Notes: generated from the letters alone by a model not told the origin. A stretch of 64,000 nucleotides of DNA from CAVZCC01 sp963773765 (GCA_963773765.1 CAVZCC010000003.1:62001-126000); one strand, 5' to 3'; positions 36,948 through 47,146 are shown, counted from the stretch's first letter. Program-made: numbers and translations.

Positions 36948-38769
36948 CCATCTCTCCCAGCAGGGACGACATGGCCTCCGTCGACGGGGCCGGACCTTCG
37001 GTGGCCCACGCCGCGATCACCACCGCATCGTCCACCTGGACCGCGCTGGCGAGCACCGAGGTGAACATGGGCATGGCCGGCGGTGGCGGCGCGAGCCAGG
37101 AGTTGTACCGGGTGCCCGGTGGCAGGGAGAGCGGCGGGATCCGGTGGACCACGTCGATGGCGTCGTGGTCGTCGGCCCCGAACGGTTCCGCGAACCCGGT
37201 GCACTCCCCCGCCTTCACGCCCTGCTCCAGGGACAGCGTGGCGTAGGCCTCGGCCGCGGTGTCCTCGTCCGCGAACTGCATGACCCGGAGGAACAGCTGG
37301 TTGCCCGGCCAGGACGCCGCCTTCTCCCACGTGCCGGTCACCGTCAGGGGGTCGGTCAGGATGCCCATGCACTCGGGGGTCCGCTCCGGGTTGAAGGCCT
37401 GCCACCGGGCGATGGCGGGCAGGCGCTCGAGGGTGTAGGTGGGGCTGTCGATCAGGGTGAGCCCGGGCGCCAGGGACTCCAGCGCGGGGCCCAGGTCGCC
37501 CAGCTGCGCGGCCAGCACGGCGGAGGTGTCCCGGTGGCCGGGCACGTCGTAGGTCACATCGGGCTGCACCCCGCCGTACGGGGTGCCGGTCACCGTCGGC
37601 TCCTCCGGCACCGTCGACGCGGCCTTCACCACCTCCTCCGCGGACCCGTCGTCGGTCCCCGACCGGGCCCACCACGCCAACCCTGCGACCAGCACCGCCG
37701 CCGCCACCAGCGAACCGACCAGGGCCACCCGGCCCCGGCGGTGCGACCCGGGCGGGGGCAGGGTGCGTGCCGCCGGCCCGTCCATGGGCGCCGCCACCCC
37801 GGCCCCACCCGAACCACCACTCCCCGAACCACCGCCGGCCGAACCACTGCCGGCCGAACCACCGTCGGCACCGACCGCGCCGTCGCCCGGCGGCTCGTCG
37901 GGCAGCTGGTCGATCACCACCATCGGCGTCACCGGATGGCCGGCGCCGGCCTGGGCCTGCTGCAACAACGTCCCCAGCACCTGGGCCGACGCCGGTCGGT
38001 CCGCAGGGTCGACCGACATGCCGGACTCGATCACGTCGGCCACGGCGTCGGGGGCCAGGGAGCGGTCGAGCGACCGCCGTTCCCCCCGGGCCATGCGGCC
38101 GACGATGAGCAGCGGGCTCTCCTCGGTGTCACCCAGGGCGGCCCGCCCGTCGAGCAGTTCGAACAGGGTGGAGCAGAGCTCGTACACGTCCGTGGCCGCC
38201 GTCGGCGCTGCGCCCTCGAACAGTTCCGGGGCCCCGTGCAGCGGGGTGAACAGGGGCGTGCGGGTGGTGGCGCTGGCCGGGGCGGTCAGCCGGGCGATCC
38301 CGAAGTCGCCGAGGGCCACCTCGCCGGACCGGGTGCGCAGGATGTTCTGCGGCTTGACGTCACCGTGGACCACGTCGTGCAGGTGGGTGGTGTGCAGGGC
38401 GCCGGCCAGCTGCACGCCGACCTCCAGGACCCGCGCCACCCCGAGGGGCCCCTCGTCGGCCAGCTGGCCGGCCAGGGTGCCGGAGGGCAGGTACTCCATG
38501 ACCAGGTAGGGACGGCCCCCGTCGTCCAGCCCGCCGTCGAACACCGTGACGATGTTCGGGTGCGGCGTGAGGCGGCCCAGGGTCCGGCACTCGTTGCGGA
38601 AGAGCTTGGCCACCAGCTCCGACTGCCCGGGCAGGTCCAGGACCTTCACGGCCACCTTGCGGTCGAAGCGCGACTGCGTGCCCAGGTACACCACGCTGGA
38701 CGCACCGCGGCCGATCTCCCGCTCCAGGACGACGCCGCCCACCTCTCCCAACGCCGGTTGCTCCGTCAC
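36928..38769 (-). CDS. Receptor Ser/Thr protein kinase, PknH-like
   Basis: 613 residues from GTG 38769. Kinase domain 10-275: ATP loop IGRGASSVVYLG, Lys42, catalytic loop HGDVKPQN (135-142, Asp137, Asn142) and DFG at 155. The usual HRD Arg is Gly, so it is a non-RD kinase. A Gly/Ser linker holds a 15-bp repeat; one membrane helix lies near 345-365. The 220-residue extracytoplasmic domain has two Cys (PECMGIL, AGECTGF) and resembles the PknH sensor. It probably reads an envelope signal; the FHA protein upstream is a likely substrate. TACGCT lies eight bases before the start. Confidence 0.9.
   Translation of the reverse strand: MTEQPALGEVGGVVLEREIGRGASSVVYLGTQSRFDRKVAVKVLDLPGQSELVAKLFRNECRTLGRLTPHPNIVTVFDGGLDDGGRPYLVMEYLPSGTLAGQLADEGPLGVARVLEVGVQLAGALHTTHLHDVVHGDVKPQNILRTRSGEVALGDFGIARLTAPASATTRTPLFTPLHGAPELFEGAAPTAATDVYELCSTLFELLDGRAALGDTEESPLLIVGRMARGERRSLDRSLAPDAVADVIESGMSVDPADRPASAQVLGTLLQQAQAGAGHPVTPMVVIDQLPDEPPGDGAVGADGGSAGSGSAGGGSGSGGSGGAGVAAPMDGPAARTLPPPGSHRRGRVALVGSLVAAAVLVAGLAWWARSGTDDGSAEEVVKAASTVPEEPTVTGTPYGGVQPDVTYDVPGHRDTSAVLAAQLGDLGPALESLAPGLTLIDSPTYTLERLPAIARWQAFNPERTPECMGILTDPLTVTGTWEKAASWPGNQLFLRVMQFADEDTAAEAYATLSLEQGVKAGECTGFAEPFGADDHDAIDVVHRIPPLSLPPGTRYNSWLAPPPPAMPMFTSVLASAVQVDDAVVIAAWATEGPAPSTEAMSSLLGEMVSRLSG
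37809..37868 (-). repeat. 15-bp tandem repeat in the kinase linker
   Basis: Four 15-bp units start at 37809, 37824, 37839 and 37854 (each begins CCGAACCAC). They encode Gly/Ser pentapeptides in the linker between the kinase and the membrane helix. Confidence 0.8.
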
Positions 38770-38866
38770 CGACCGGCAGCGTAAGCGACGGCGACACCCG
38801 CCCCCCAACGGTCGCCGGCCGCGCCCTGCCCCGGACGCCGGGCGCCGGGCGCCGGGCGCGGGCCGC

Positions 38867-39556
38867 TCAGGGAGGGGGCGGCAGGGACCCGAGGTCCTCC
38901 GCCGTGACCAGTCCGCGGCCGGCCAGGTGCTGGACCAGGATCTGGCGGCGGCCGGAGGCCAGGCTGCCGGAGGCGCCCTGCAGGCCCTCCACGCCCTGCT
39001 CGGCCAGCCGGCGGCACAGGTAGTCGAGCTTGCGGTTGTACTTGGTGATGGTCCAACCCAGGCGGCGGGCCACCTCCTTGTTCCCGGGCAGGCGCGATGC
39101 CCAGTTGGGCGTGCCCAACAGCATCGGCTCGGCCAGGGCGGTCACCAGCAGCCGCTGCTCGTCGTTGAGCTTGACCAGGCCGAACTCCACCGTGTCGCTC
39201 GGGAACGACTCGCCCAGCTCCAACGGTGTGGGCTCGGCCAGGGCGCCCCCGATCTCGTAGGAGTGGGGGCCGGCGTCGAAGCCGATCACGAACTCCTCGA
39301 AGCCGATGGGCAGCTGGTCGCCGGGGCCGAGCTCGGTCCGGGACGGCCCGGTCCGGTCCGCGATGCGCAGCGGGATGTACCGGCCCAGGTTCTGGAGGAA
39401 CCACACCGCACCCTGCGACGCGAAGCACCCCAGCACCCGGTGCAGGTACTGGTTGTCCGGGTCCACCACCAGGTCCGCGGCGCGACCGAAGGTCAGCGTG
39501 TCCCCCGGCTCGATGGTCAGCTCCTCACCGAGGAACTCCAGGAACAACGTCCCCAC
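38867..39556 (-). CDS. FHA-domain protein with a C-terminal winged-helix-like domain
   Basis: 229 residues from GTG 39556, with GGGAG upstream. Residues 1-105 form an FHA-like beta sandwich (LTFGRAADLVVDPDNQYLHRVLGCF), although the phosphothreonine-contact SxxH is altered to YLHR. The C-terminal part (about 125-215) is helical with NKEVARRLGWTITKYNRKLDYLCRRLAEQGVEGL, like a LuxR/winged HTH. It may be a transcription factor switched by binding phosphoprotein. It lies upstream of the receptor kinase on the same strand, with 97 bases between. Confidence 0.7.
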   Translation of the reverse strand: MGTLFLEFLGEELTIEPGDTLTFGRAADLVVDPDNQYLHRVLGCFASQGAVWFLQNLGRYIPLRIADRTGPSRTELGPGDQLPIGFEEFVIGFDAGPHSYEIGGALAEPTPLELGESFPSDTVEFGLVKLNDEQRLLVTALAEPMLLGTPNWASRLPGNKEVARRLGWTITKYNRKLDYLCRRLAEQGVEGLQGASGSLASGRRQILVQHLAGRGLVTAEDLGSLPPPP

Positions 39557-39641
39557 GACAACTCCCGCTCCCCCGCCCGGCTCGGACGGCCCCCGGACCA
39601 TACCGGCGCCCCGCGGCCCCGGCGACCGTCGGGCCGGCCGT

Positions 39642-41036
39642 TCAGTCCTCCACGACGAAGCCGCGGGCCACGCCCCGCAGGTGGGCCAGGCCCGGTCGGT
39701 CGAGCGAGCCGTCGGCCCGGACCAGCGACCCGGCGGCCAGTCCCTCGGCCAGGACGTGGTGGGTGTTGTCCGCGGTGAAGCGGCCGCCCCGGCCGATCGA
39801 CACCAGCCCGGGGAGGGCGTCGGCCCACCGCTCGACCCGGTCCCGGTCCCCGGCGTAGCCCACCGGCTGCACCGGGTACACGTGGGGCAACCGTCGGGCG
39901 GCCACCGCCGTGGGCGTGGTGGGCAGCCCGGCCCGCTCCAGTTCCGCCGCCACCTGCGCACCCAGGACGACGTCGTCGGCGGCCCAGCGTCGGTCGCCGA
40001 CGGTGCAGGGCACCTCCGCGCACAGCACGGTGCGGCCGTCCGGGTCGTCGCCGTCGCGGTAGTTGCGGGGCTCGGACACCCGCGCCGCGGTGAACTCCGG
40101 GCCGGGCAGGTAGTGGGCGTCGAACTCGCTCCAGCGGGTCCGGTCCAGCACCAGGTAGACCAGGACCATCCCCCGGTGGGCCATGCCTGAGGCGGCCTGA
40201 CGGACCGGTTCGGGGACACCGCGGACCACGCGGGCCAGCACCGGGGAGGGGACGGTGGAGATGACCACCCCGGCCTCCACGGACCGCGCGCCGTCGGCGG
40301 TGTCCAGGTCCAGCACCCACCGGCCCCCGTGGTGGGCCATCGCCACCACGCGCCGGCCGGTGCCGAGGCGGGCGCCGGCACCCGACGCGGCGTCGGCCAG
40401 CGCCTCCGGGATCTGGCCGAACCCGCGTCGCGGGTACAGGAACGTGCGTGCGTCCGGCCGGGCCGCGGCCCGCACCCGGCGGAGCACCGCGCCCGCGCTG
40501 CGGGCCGCCACCCGCCGCCGGGCCACGTCGCCGTCCAGTTCGTCCGGGCCCACACCCCACAGCTTCCGGGCGTAGGGGCCGTAGAAGGACCGCAGCACCG
40601 TGGGGCCGAGCCCGACCCGGACCTCCTCCGCGAAGGTGTCGGCCCGGGCATGGCGGAACGGCCCGGCCAGGGCGTCCACCCCCGCCCCCAGCGCGAACGA
40701 CGGCGGCAGGTGCCGCACCATGTCCCGGGCCTGCAGCGGGAACCCCACCCAGTGGCCCTGCAGCCGGATCCGGCCGTGGCGGGGACGGACCTGCAGGTCG
40801 GTGCCCAACAGCGCCCGCAGGGTGTCCAGCACCACCGGCGACGCGTTGGGATGCAGCCGGTGGCTGCCGTGGTCCACCCGGATGCCCGCCACGTCGAAGC
40901 TGGCGGCCAGGCCCCCCAGGTCCGGGGCCGCCTCCACCAGCTCCACCTCCAGGCCGCGCCGGGCGCAGCTCCAGGCCGCGGCCAGGCCGGCCGGGCCACC
41001 GCCGATCACCACCACCTCGGCCGAGCGGGCGGTCAC
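39642..41036 (-). CDS. FAD-dependent amine oxidase/phytoene desaturase-like protein
   Basis: 464 residues from GTG 41036, overlapping the ATPase stop by GTGA. The Rossmann start is VVVIGGGPAGLAAAWSCARRGLEVELVEAA, then LGGLAASF and RVDHGSHRLHP; the C-terminal FAD motif is GLVSIGRGGRFTADNTHHVLAEGLAAG. It belongs to the protoporphyrinogen/phytoene/UDP-galactopyranose mutase-like superfamily of NAD(P)-binding amine oxidases. The DHGSHRLHP element fits enzymes acting on polyprenyl or sugar-lipid substrates, but the substrate cannot be assigned. Confidence 0.8.
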   Translation of the reverse strand: MTARSAEVVVIGGGPAGLAAAWSCARRGLEVELVEAAPDLGGLAASFDVAGIRVDHGSHRLHPNASPVVLDTLRALLGTDLQVRPRHGRIRLQGHWVGFPLQARDMVRHLPPSFALGAGVDALAGPFRHARADTFAEEVRVGLGPTVLRSFYGPYARKLWGVGPDELDGDVARRRVAARSAGAVLRRVRAAARPDARTFLYPRRGFGQIPEALADAASGAGARLGTGRRVVAMAHHGGRWVLDLDTADGARSVEAGVVISTVPSPVLARVVRGVPEPVRQAASGMAHRGMVLVYLVLDRTRWSEFDAHYLPGPEFTAARVSEPRNYRDGDDPDGRTVLCAEVPCTVGDRRWAADDVVLGAQVAAELERAGLPTTPTAVAARRLPHVYPVQPVGYAGDRDRVERWADALPGLVSIGRGGRFTADNTHHVLAEGLAAGSLVRADGSLDRPGLAHLRGVARGFVVED

Positions 41037-42196
41037 CCGTCTCCGTCGGGGACGGCGTCCTCCGCGTGCACGGCGTCCCCGGCCGCGAAGGCCCGGGCCA
41101 CGCCGCCCCGGTGGCGGACCACCACCCGGTCGCCGCGGCCGAACCGGGGCAACGACGGCAGGCGGACCCGCAGCGGCAGGCCGTCGCAGTGCAGCAGGTA
41201 GGTGGTGTCGTGGCCCACGTACTCGACCAGGTCGACGACGGCCCCGGCGCCCCCACCGGTGCCACCCCCGTCCGGGTCGTCCAGGTCCAGGTGCTCGGGA
41301 CGGGCCATCACGTCCACGGCGCCGTCCGGGCACCCCTCCACCGCGAGGTCCCCCAGGGCCGTGCGGGCGACACCGTCGGTGGCCTCACCGGGCAGGAAGT
41401 TGGCGTCGCCCACGAACCCGGCCACCCAACGGGTGGCCGGCCGGAGGTACAGCTCGTCGGGCGTGCCGACCTGCTCCACCCGGCCCGCCGACAACACCGC
41501 CACCCGGTCGCCCAGGACGAAGGCCTCGTCCTGGTCGTGGGTCACGAACACGGTGGTGACGCCCAGGTCCACCAGCAGGCCGTGGATCTCGGTGCGGACC
41601 TGGGCCCGCAACGCCGCGTCCAGGTTGGAGAAGGGCTCGTCCAGCAGCAGCACGCTGGGCCGGGGGGCGATGGCACGGGCCAGCGCCACCCGCTGCTGCT
41701 GGCCGCCGGAGAGCGTGGTGGGCATGCGGTCGCCCATGCCGGACAGCCCGACCATCTCCAGCGCCTGGTCGATGCGGGGCGAGGCCCGCCGCTCGGACCG
41801 GGGCAGGCCGAACCCCACGTTGCGGGCCACCGTCAGGTGGGGGAAGAGGGCCCAGTCCTGGAACACCATGCCGATGCGGCGCCGCTCGGGCGGGACCAGG
41901 ACACCGGGACCGGTCAGCGTCCGGTCGCCGACCACCACGGTGCCGGCGTCGGGGAGCTCCAGGCCGGCGATGATGCGCAACAGGGTGGTCTTGCCGCACC
42001 CGCTGGGGCCCAGCAACGCCAGCGTGTCGCCGGCGGGGACCTGCACGTCCACGCCCTCCAGCACCGGCACCACGCCGTCGAAGGACTTGGTGATGCCCGC
42101 CACCCCCACCGACCCCGCGACCGCGCCCAGGTCCACCCCGCCGTCCGCCGCGCCACCGTCGCCCACGGGGTGGGGGGCCGGGGCGGCGTCGCTCAC
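41033..42196 (-). CDS. Fe(III)/spermidine-type ABC transporter ATPase (FbpC/PotA-like)
   Basis: 387 residues from GTG 42196. Walker A GPSGCGKTT, signature LSGGQQQR, Walker B VLLLDEPFSNLD and H-loop VTHDQ are intact. After the ATPase a TOBE-type domain of about 110 residues follows (VMARPEHLDL, VEYVGHDTTYLL). The family powers FbpAB-type importers, and the window codes an fbpA-fbpB pair without ATPase, so it is probably their missing subunit. It is coupled to LysS upstream and to the FAD protein downstream by GTGA overlaps. Confidence 0.9.
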   Translation of the reverse strand: MSDAAPAPHPVGDGGAADGGVDLGAVAGSVGVAGITKSFDGVVPVLEGVDVQVPAGDTLALLGPSGCGKTTLLRIIAGLELPDAGTVVVGDRTLTGPGVLVPPERRRIGMVFQDWALFPHLTVARNVGFGLPRSERRASPRIDQALEMVGLSGMGDRMPTTLSGGQQQRVALARAIAPRPSVLLLDEPFSNLDAALRAQVRTEIHGLLVDLGVTTVFVTHDQDEAFVLGDRVAVLSAGRVEQVGTPDELYLRPATRWVAGFVGDANFLPGEATDGVARTALGDLAVEGCPDGAVDVMARPEHLDLDDPDGGGTGGGAGAVVDLVEYVGHDTTYLLHCDGLPLRVRLPSLPRFGRGDRVVVRHRGGVARAFAAGDAVHAEDAVPDGDG

Positions 42197-43664
42197 TGCT
42201 CGGCCCCGTCCTGTTCCGGGCGCAGCGTGGGGAACAGGACCACGTCGCGGATGGAGTGCACGTCCGCCAGCAGCATCGTGAGGCGGTCCATGCCGATGCC
42301 CAGGCCGACCGTCGGCGGCAGCCCGTAGTCCAGGGCCCGGAGGTAGTCGTGGTCCAGCACCATCGCCTCCTCGTCGCCCGCGGCCTTCTGGTCGGCCTGC
42401 GCCTCGAACCGGGCCCGCTGCTCGGTCGGGGTCGGTGAGCTCGGAGAACCCGTTGCACAGCTCCCGGCCCACCACGATGCCCTCGAAGCGCTCCACCAGC
42501 AGGGGGTCGTCACGGTGGGGCCGGGACAGCGGGGACACCTCGGCCGGGTAGTCGATCACGAACGTCGGGTGCCAGAGCTGGTGCTCGGTGGTCTTCTCGT
42601 ACAGCTCCAGCAGCAGCTTCCCGGCGCCGTACCCGTCCCGCCACGGCACCTCGTGGGCGTCGCACAGCTCCCGCAGGCGGGCCACGGGCGTGCGGACGCT
42701 GACCTCCTCACCCACCTGTTCGGAGGTGAGCTCGGCCATGGTGGCCCGCCGCCACGGGGTGGACAGGTCCACCTCCCGGCCGTCGTACGGGACGGTGGTG
42801 GTGCCGCACAGCTCCATGGCCAGGTGCGCGACGAGGTCCTCGGTCAGCGACATGTGCACGTGGTAGTCGCCGTAGGCCTCGTAGCACTCGAGCATGGTGA
42901 ACTCGGGGTTGTGGCGGGTGGAGATGCCCTCGTTGCGGAACACCCGGGCGATCTCGTACACCTTCTCGAACCCGCCCACGACCAGCCGCTTCAGGTACAG
43001 CTCCGGCGCGATGCGCAGGTACAGCTCCAGGTCGAGCGCGTTGTGGTGCGTGGTGAACGGCTTGGCCAGGGCCCCGCCCGGGATGGGGTGGAACACCGGG
43101 GTCTCCACCTCCAGGTAGCCCCGGTCCTCCATGAAGCGGCGGGTCAGCGACACCAGCCGTGAGCGCAGCACGAAGGTGTTCCGGGCCTCCTCGGTGACCC
43201 ACAGGTCCACGTAGCGCTGGCGGTAGCGCGTGTCCGGGTCGCTGATGCCGTGCCACTTGTCCGGGAACGACCGGCGGGTGGGGGCCAGCAGCGTCCAGTC
43301 GTCGACCCGGACCGACAGCTCGCCCGCGCCGGGTGGTCATGACCTCGCCCGCCACGCCGATCCAGTCGCCCAGGTTGAGCTCGCAGAACCGCTCGAAGTC
43401 CGGCGTGGAGGCCGACGGCGCGAACAGCTGGATGCGCCCGGTGGAGTCGGCCAGGGTGCCGAAGGCGAGCTTGCCCTGCACCCGTCGCAGCATGAGCCGG
43501 CCGGCCACCGCCACGGTGCGGCCCGTCTCCGTGCCGGGCTCCAGGCCGGCGTGGCGTTCGGCCAGGCCCGCCGCGGTCGCGTCCACCTGGTGGGTGTAGG
43601 GCTGGTCGAACCCGTGGGCGCGGGCGTCGTCGGGAGAGGGCTGGCCCGGGGAGGTGTCAGTCAC
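42193..43664 (-). CDS. lysS: Lysyl-tRNA synthetase, class II (two frameshifts)
   Basis: The GTG at 43664 opens a short extension and the OB-fold anticodon domain (VAVAGRLMLRRVQGKLAFGTLADSTGRIQLF). Extra bases near 43333 (GGG) and 42434 (CCCC) shift the frame twice. The catalytic core between them is intact: TRHNPEFTMLECYEAYGD (motif 2) and, after the second shift, GIGMDRLTMLLADVHSIRDVVLFP (motif 3). About 490 residues after correction. It charges tRNA-Lys. It overlaps the CoaX end by eight bases. Confidence 0.93.
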
Positions 43665-44442
43665 GGGTCTGGTTCTTCTCCCAGATGAGGCGCAGGCCAT
43701 GGAGGGTGAGCCACGGTTCCTCGTGCTCGATCGAGTCGGCCACGGGGGCGATCAGCCCGGCCAGGCCACCGGTGGCGATGATGGTGGCGTCACCGATGAT
43801 CTCCTCGATGCGGTCGCACATGCCGTCGACCATGGCCGAGTAGCCGTAGACCGCACCGGACTGGATGGACTCGACCGTGGTCTTGCCGATCACGCTGCGG
43901 GGCTCCACCAGCTCCACCCGGCGCAGCGCCGCGGCCCGGCCGAACAGCGCGTCCATGGAGATCTCGATGCCGGGCACGATGGCGCCGCCCAGGTACTCGC
44001 CCTTGTCCGAGATCACGTCGAAGGTGGTGGCGGTGCCGAAGTCCACCACGATGGTGGGACCGCCGTACAGGTCGTAGGCGCCCACCGCGTTGGCGATGCG
44101 GTCCGCCCCCACCTCGCGGGGGTTGTCGTAGAGGACCGACATGCCCGTCTTGATCCCGGCGCCCAGGACCACGGGCTCGATGGTCAGGTAGCGCTCGCAC
44201 ATGCGCCGGAGCTCGTAGGTGATGCTGGGCACCCCGGAGGACACCGCCACGCCCCGCACGTCGTTGCGGATGTCCAGGTCCCTGGTCTCCAGCAACTGGC
44301 GCAGCAGCAGGAGCAGCTCGTCGCTGGTCCGCTCCGCGTTGGTGGACATGCGCCAGTGGTCCAGCAGCTGGTGGCTGCGGTCGCCGGAGTCGTAGAGGCC
44401 GACGACGGTCTGGGTGTTGCCGGCGTCGATGACCAACAGCAC
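43657..44442 (-). CDS. coaX: Type III pantothenate kinase
   Basis: About 261 residues. The ASKHA fold starts LLVIDAGNTQTVVGLY, followed by VGADRIANAVGAYDLYGGPTIVVDFGTATTFDV and GAIVPGIEISMDALFGRAA, all diagnostic of CoaX. It phosphorylates pantothenate, the first step of CoA synthesis, and PanC upstream supplies the substrate. Two GTG codons compete (44448 and 44442); the AGGAG at 44454-44450 is spaced correctly only for 44442. Confidence 0.95.
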   Translation of the reverse strand: MLLVIDAGNTQTVVGLYDSGDRSHQLLDHWRMSTNAERTSDELLLLLRQLLETRDLDIRNDVRGVAVSSGVPSITYELRRMCERYLTIEPVVLGAGIKTGMSVLYDNPREVGADRIANAVGAYDLYGGPTIVVDFGTATTFDVISDKGEYLGGAIVPGIEISMDALFGRAAALRRVELVEPRSVIGKTTVESIQSGAVYGYSAMVDGMCDRIEEIIGDATIIATGGLAGLIAPVADSIEHEEPWLTLHGLRLIWEKNQTRD

Positions 44443-44588
44443 GGGCACTCCTGTTGCGGGCTCGGTGGGTGGGACCCGTCAAGGATGGCCGCGGCCCGCC
44501 CCGAACGCACGTCCATACCCGTCCGGCGACGCACCGGTGTCGTCCACACGGGTTCGCGGGTGCTGACGGCCCCCGGAGGGCGTCGAGG

Positions 44589-44607
44589 ACCCCCATTCGC
44601 CGGGGGT
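44589..44607 (-). terminator. Hairpin after nadC
   Basis: ACCCCC (44589-44594) and GGGGGT (44602-44607) pair across a 7-base loop, five bases past the nadC stop. With the 169-base gap before coaX it suggests that coaX-lysS can be a separate transcript. Confidence 0.4.
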
Positions 44608-44611
44608 GGGG

Positions 44612-45517
44612 TCAGGCCAGGTCCAGGCCCAGGTCCAGGACGGGAGCCGAGTTGGTGATGGCACCGACCGAGATCATGTCCACCCCGGCCGCCGAGTAGG
44701 CGCCGATGGTGTCCAGCGTGATGCCGCCCGACGCCTCCAGCAGGGTGCGGCGGGGCAGGCCACCCTGGCGGACCTCGGCCGCGGCCACGCAGGCCTGGAC
44801 CTCCTCCGGCGTCATGTTGTCCAGGAGGACCGCGTCGGCCCCGGCCTCGAGGGCCTCGACGCACTGCTCGAGGGAGTCGCACTCCACGTGCACCGTCCGG
44901 CCCGGCCAGCGGTCCCTGGCCACGGCCACCGCGGCGGAGATGCCGATCCCGCCCAGGTGGTTGTCCTTGATCAGCATCCAGTCCGACAGGTTGCCCCGGT
45001 GGTTGCGCCCACCCCCCGCCCGCACCGCGGCCTTGGCCAGCGACCGCAGCCCGGGCACGGTCTTGCGCGTGTCCCACACCCGGGCGGTCCCCGCCGCCGA
45101 TGCCGCCGCCACGTAGGCCGCGGTCAGGGTGGCGATGCCGGACAGGTGGCCCAGGAAGTTCAGCGCGGTGCGCTCCCCGGTGAGGATGGAGCCCAGCGGC
45201 CCCCGGACCATGCCCAGGACCTCGCCCTCGGCCAGGTGCGCACCCTCGTCCACCGACCAGGACACCTCGACCGCCGGGTCCACCTGGGCGAAGGCCTCGG
45301 TGGCGCAGCGCGTCCCCGCCAGCACGCCGGCACGGCGGGCCGCGAACCGGGCCTCACCCAGCACCGGGGGCAGCAGGGACGACGTGAGGTCACCCAGCGG
45401 GTCCAGGTCCTCGGCCAGCGCCCTGCGGACCGCCTCCCGCACGGCATGGACCGGCGGGTGCATCCAGGCCGGGTCATGGGCGGCGGGGGCGTCGTTCACG
45501 TCGGGGTGCTCAGTCAC
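44612..45517 (-). CDS. nadC: Nicotinate-nucleotide pyrophosphorylase (carboxylating)
   Basis: 301 residues from GTG 45517, overlapping the nadB stop by eight bases. Signatures: EDLDPLGDLTS, ALNFLGHLSGIATLT, DTRKTVPGLRSLAKAAVRAGGGRNHR, LIKDNHL and EASGGITLDTIGAYSAAGVDMISVGAIT. It converts quinolinate to nicotinate mononucleotide in NAD synthesis. Confidence 0.96.
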   Translation of the reverse strand: MTEHPDVNDAPAAHDPAWMHPPVHAVREAVRRALAEDLDPLGDLTSSLLPPVLGEARFAARRAGVLAGTRCATEAFAQVDPAVEVSWSVDEGAHLAEGEVLGMVRGPLGSILTGERTALNFLGHLSGIATLTAAYVAAASAAGTARVWDTRKTVPGLRSLAKAAVRAGGGRNHRGNLSDWMLIKDNHLGGIGISAAVAVARDRWPGRTVHVECDSLEQCVEALEAGADAVLLDNMTPEEVQACVAAAEVRQGGLPRRTLLEASGGITLDTIGAYSAAGVDMISVGAITNSAPVLDLGLDLA

Positions 45518-47124
45518 GACCGGAGTGTGGCACGCCGGACACCACCAGCCGGTGCCGTTGGGCGGGGTCGGTGGCGGGGTGGTCCACGCGGGCGTGGGTG
45601 CCCCGGGACTCGGTGCGCGCGGTGGCGGCCGCCACCAGCACCACGCGCGATCTGGGCCAGGTTCCGGACCTCCGCGGTGGCCACGTCGGTGGCCGACGGG
45701 TCCAGGCCGGCCAGCGTGGAACGCACCACCTCCGTGCACGCGGCCAGGCCCTCGGCCGAGCGCATGACGCCGGCATCGGTGGACATGGCGTGCTGCAGGT
45801 CCTGGCGGAGCCGTTCGGCACCGGTCCCGCCACCCGCCGCTCCGGCCACGGGTTCGACCGCCAGGGGCCGGCCGGGGATGTCGAGCGAGTCCTCCCCCGG
45901 GGCCCCGTCGGGGAAGCCCAGCACGGCCCGCATGGCACCGGTGGCCGCGGCCCCGTCCGACGCCGGCCGCGATCGCCTCCACCGCGCGGGGACCGAACAC
46001 CATGCCCTCCAGCAAGCGAGTTGGAGGCGAGGCGGTTGGCGCCGTGCACACCGGTGCAGGTGGTCTCCCCCGCGGCCCACAGGCCCGGCAGCGACGACGC
46101 CCCCGCCAGGTCGGTCACGATGCCCCCGCACTGGTGGTGCGCGGCGGGCGCCACCGGCAACAGGTCCCGGCCGGCGTCCAGGCCGGCCCGGGCCAGGTCG
46201 GCGGCGATGTTGGGGAACCGGTCCGAGAAGTGGTCCAGCCCGGTGGCGTCGAGCCACACGTGATCGGTGCCCTGCTCCACCATCTTGGCCAGGATGGCCC
46301 GGGACACCACGTCCCGGGGCAGGAGCTCGTCCACGAAGCGCTCACCGGACGCGTCCCGCAGGAGCGCGCCGTGGCCCCGCAGCGCCTCCGAGAGCAGCGG
46401 CCGGGGCATGACGGGCAGGGCCAGCGCGGTGGGGTGGAACTGGAAGAACTCCAGGTCGGCCACCGCCACCCCGGCCCGCAGCGCCATGGCCACGCCGTCA
46501 CCGGTGGCCTCCCGGGGGTTGGTCGTCACCTCGAACAGCTGGCCGGCTCCACCGGTGGCCAGCAGCACGTTGCGGGCCCGGATGGTCCGCGGGCCGTCCG
46601 GGCCGAGCGCCACCACCCCGGCGCAGCGGCCGTCCTCCAGGACCAGGTCCAGCGCGAAGGCGTGCTCGAACACCACCGAGGAGGTCCGCTGCACGGCGTG
46701 CACCAGGGCCCGCTCCACCTCTGCCCCGGTGGCCACCCCGGCGTGCACGATGCGGTTGACCGAGTGGCCCCCCTCCCGTGCCAGCTCCAGGTTGCCCCGT
46801 TCGTCGCGGTCGAACTCCGCCCCCAGGGCGATGAGCTCCTCCACCCGGCGCGGCCCTTCGTCCACCAGCACCCGCACCGCGTCCAGGTCGCACAGGCCGG
46901 CACCGGCGGCCAGCGTGTCGGCCAGGTGGAGGTCGATCTCCTCCGGGTCCTCGGACAGCGCGGCGGCCACGCCCCCCTGCGCCCACCGGGTGGTGGTCTG
47001 CTCCAGCGTCGCCCTTGGTCAGCACGCCGGTGACCAGGTCGTGCGCGCCGGCGGCACGGACGGCGGCGGACAGGCCGGCCACGCCGCTGCCCAGCACCAG
47101 GAGGTCCAGCTCGTCGTCGGTCAT
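45510..47124 (-). CDS. nadB: L-aspartate oxidase (four frameshifts)
   Basis: ATG 47124 opens LDLLVLGSGVAGLSAAVRAA, the FAD-binding loop. An extra C near 47013 shifts the frame; the main part then runs from LEQTTTRWAQGGVAAAL through REGGHSVNRIVHAG, FFQFHPTAL, and GLWAAGETTCTGVHGANRLASNSL. Further shifts near 46015, 45963 and 45645 follow; joined frames give LLEGMVFGPRAVEAIA and a C-terminal helical domain ending at 45510. All domains of NadB are present, about 535 residues. It makes iminoaspartate for quinolinate. No nadA is in the window. The number of breaks makes an assembly error likely. Confidence 0.85.
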
Positions 47125-47146
47125 CGTCGCGCTCCCCGGCGCGGCG

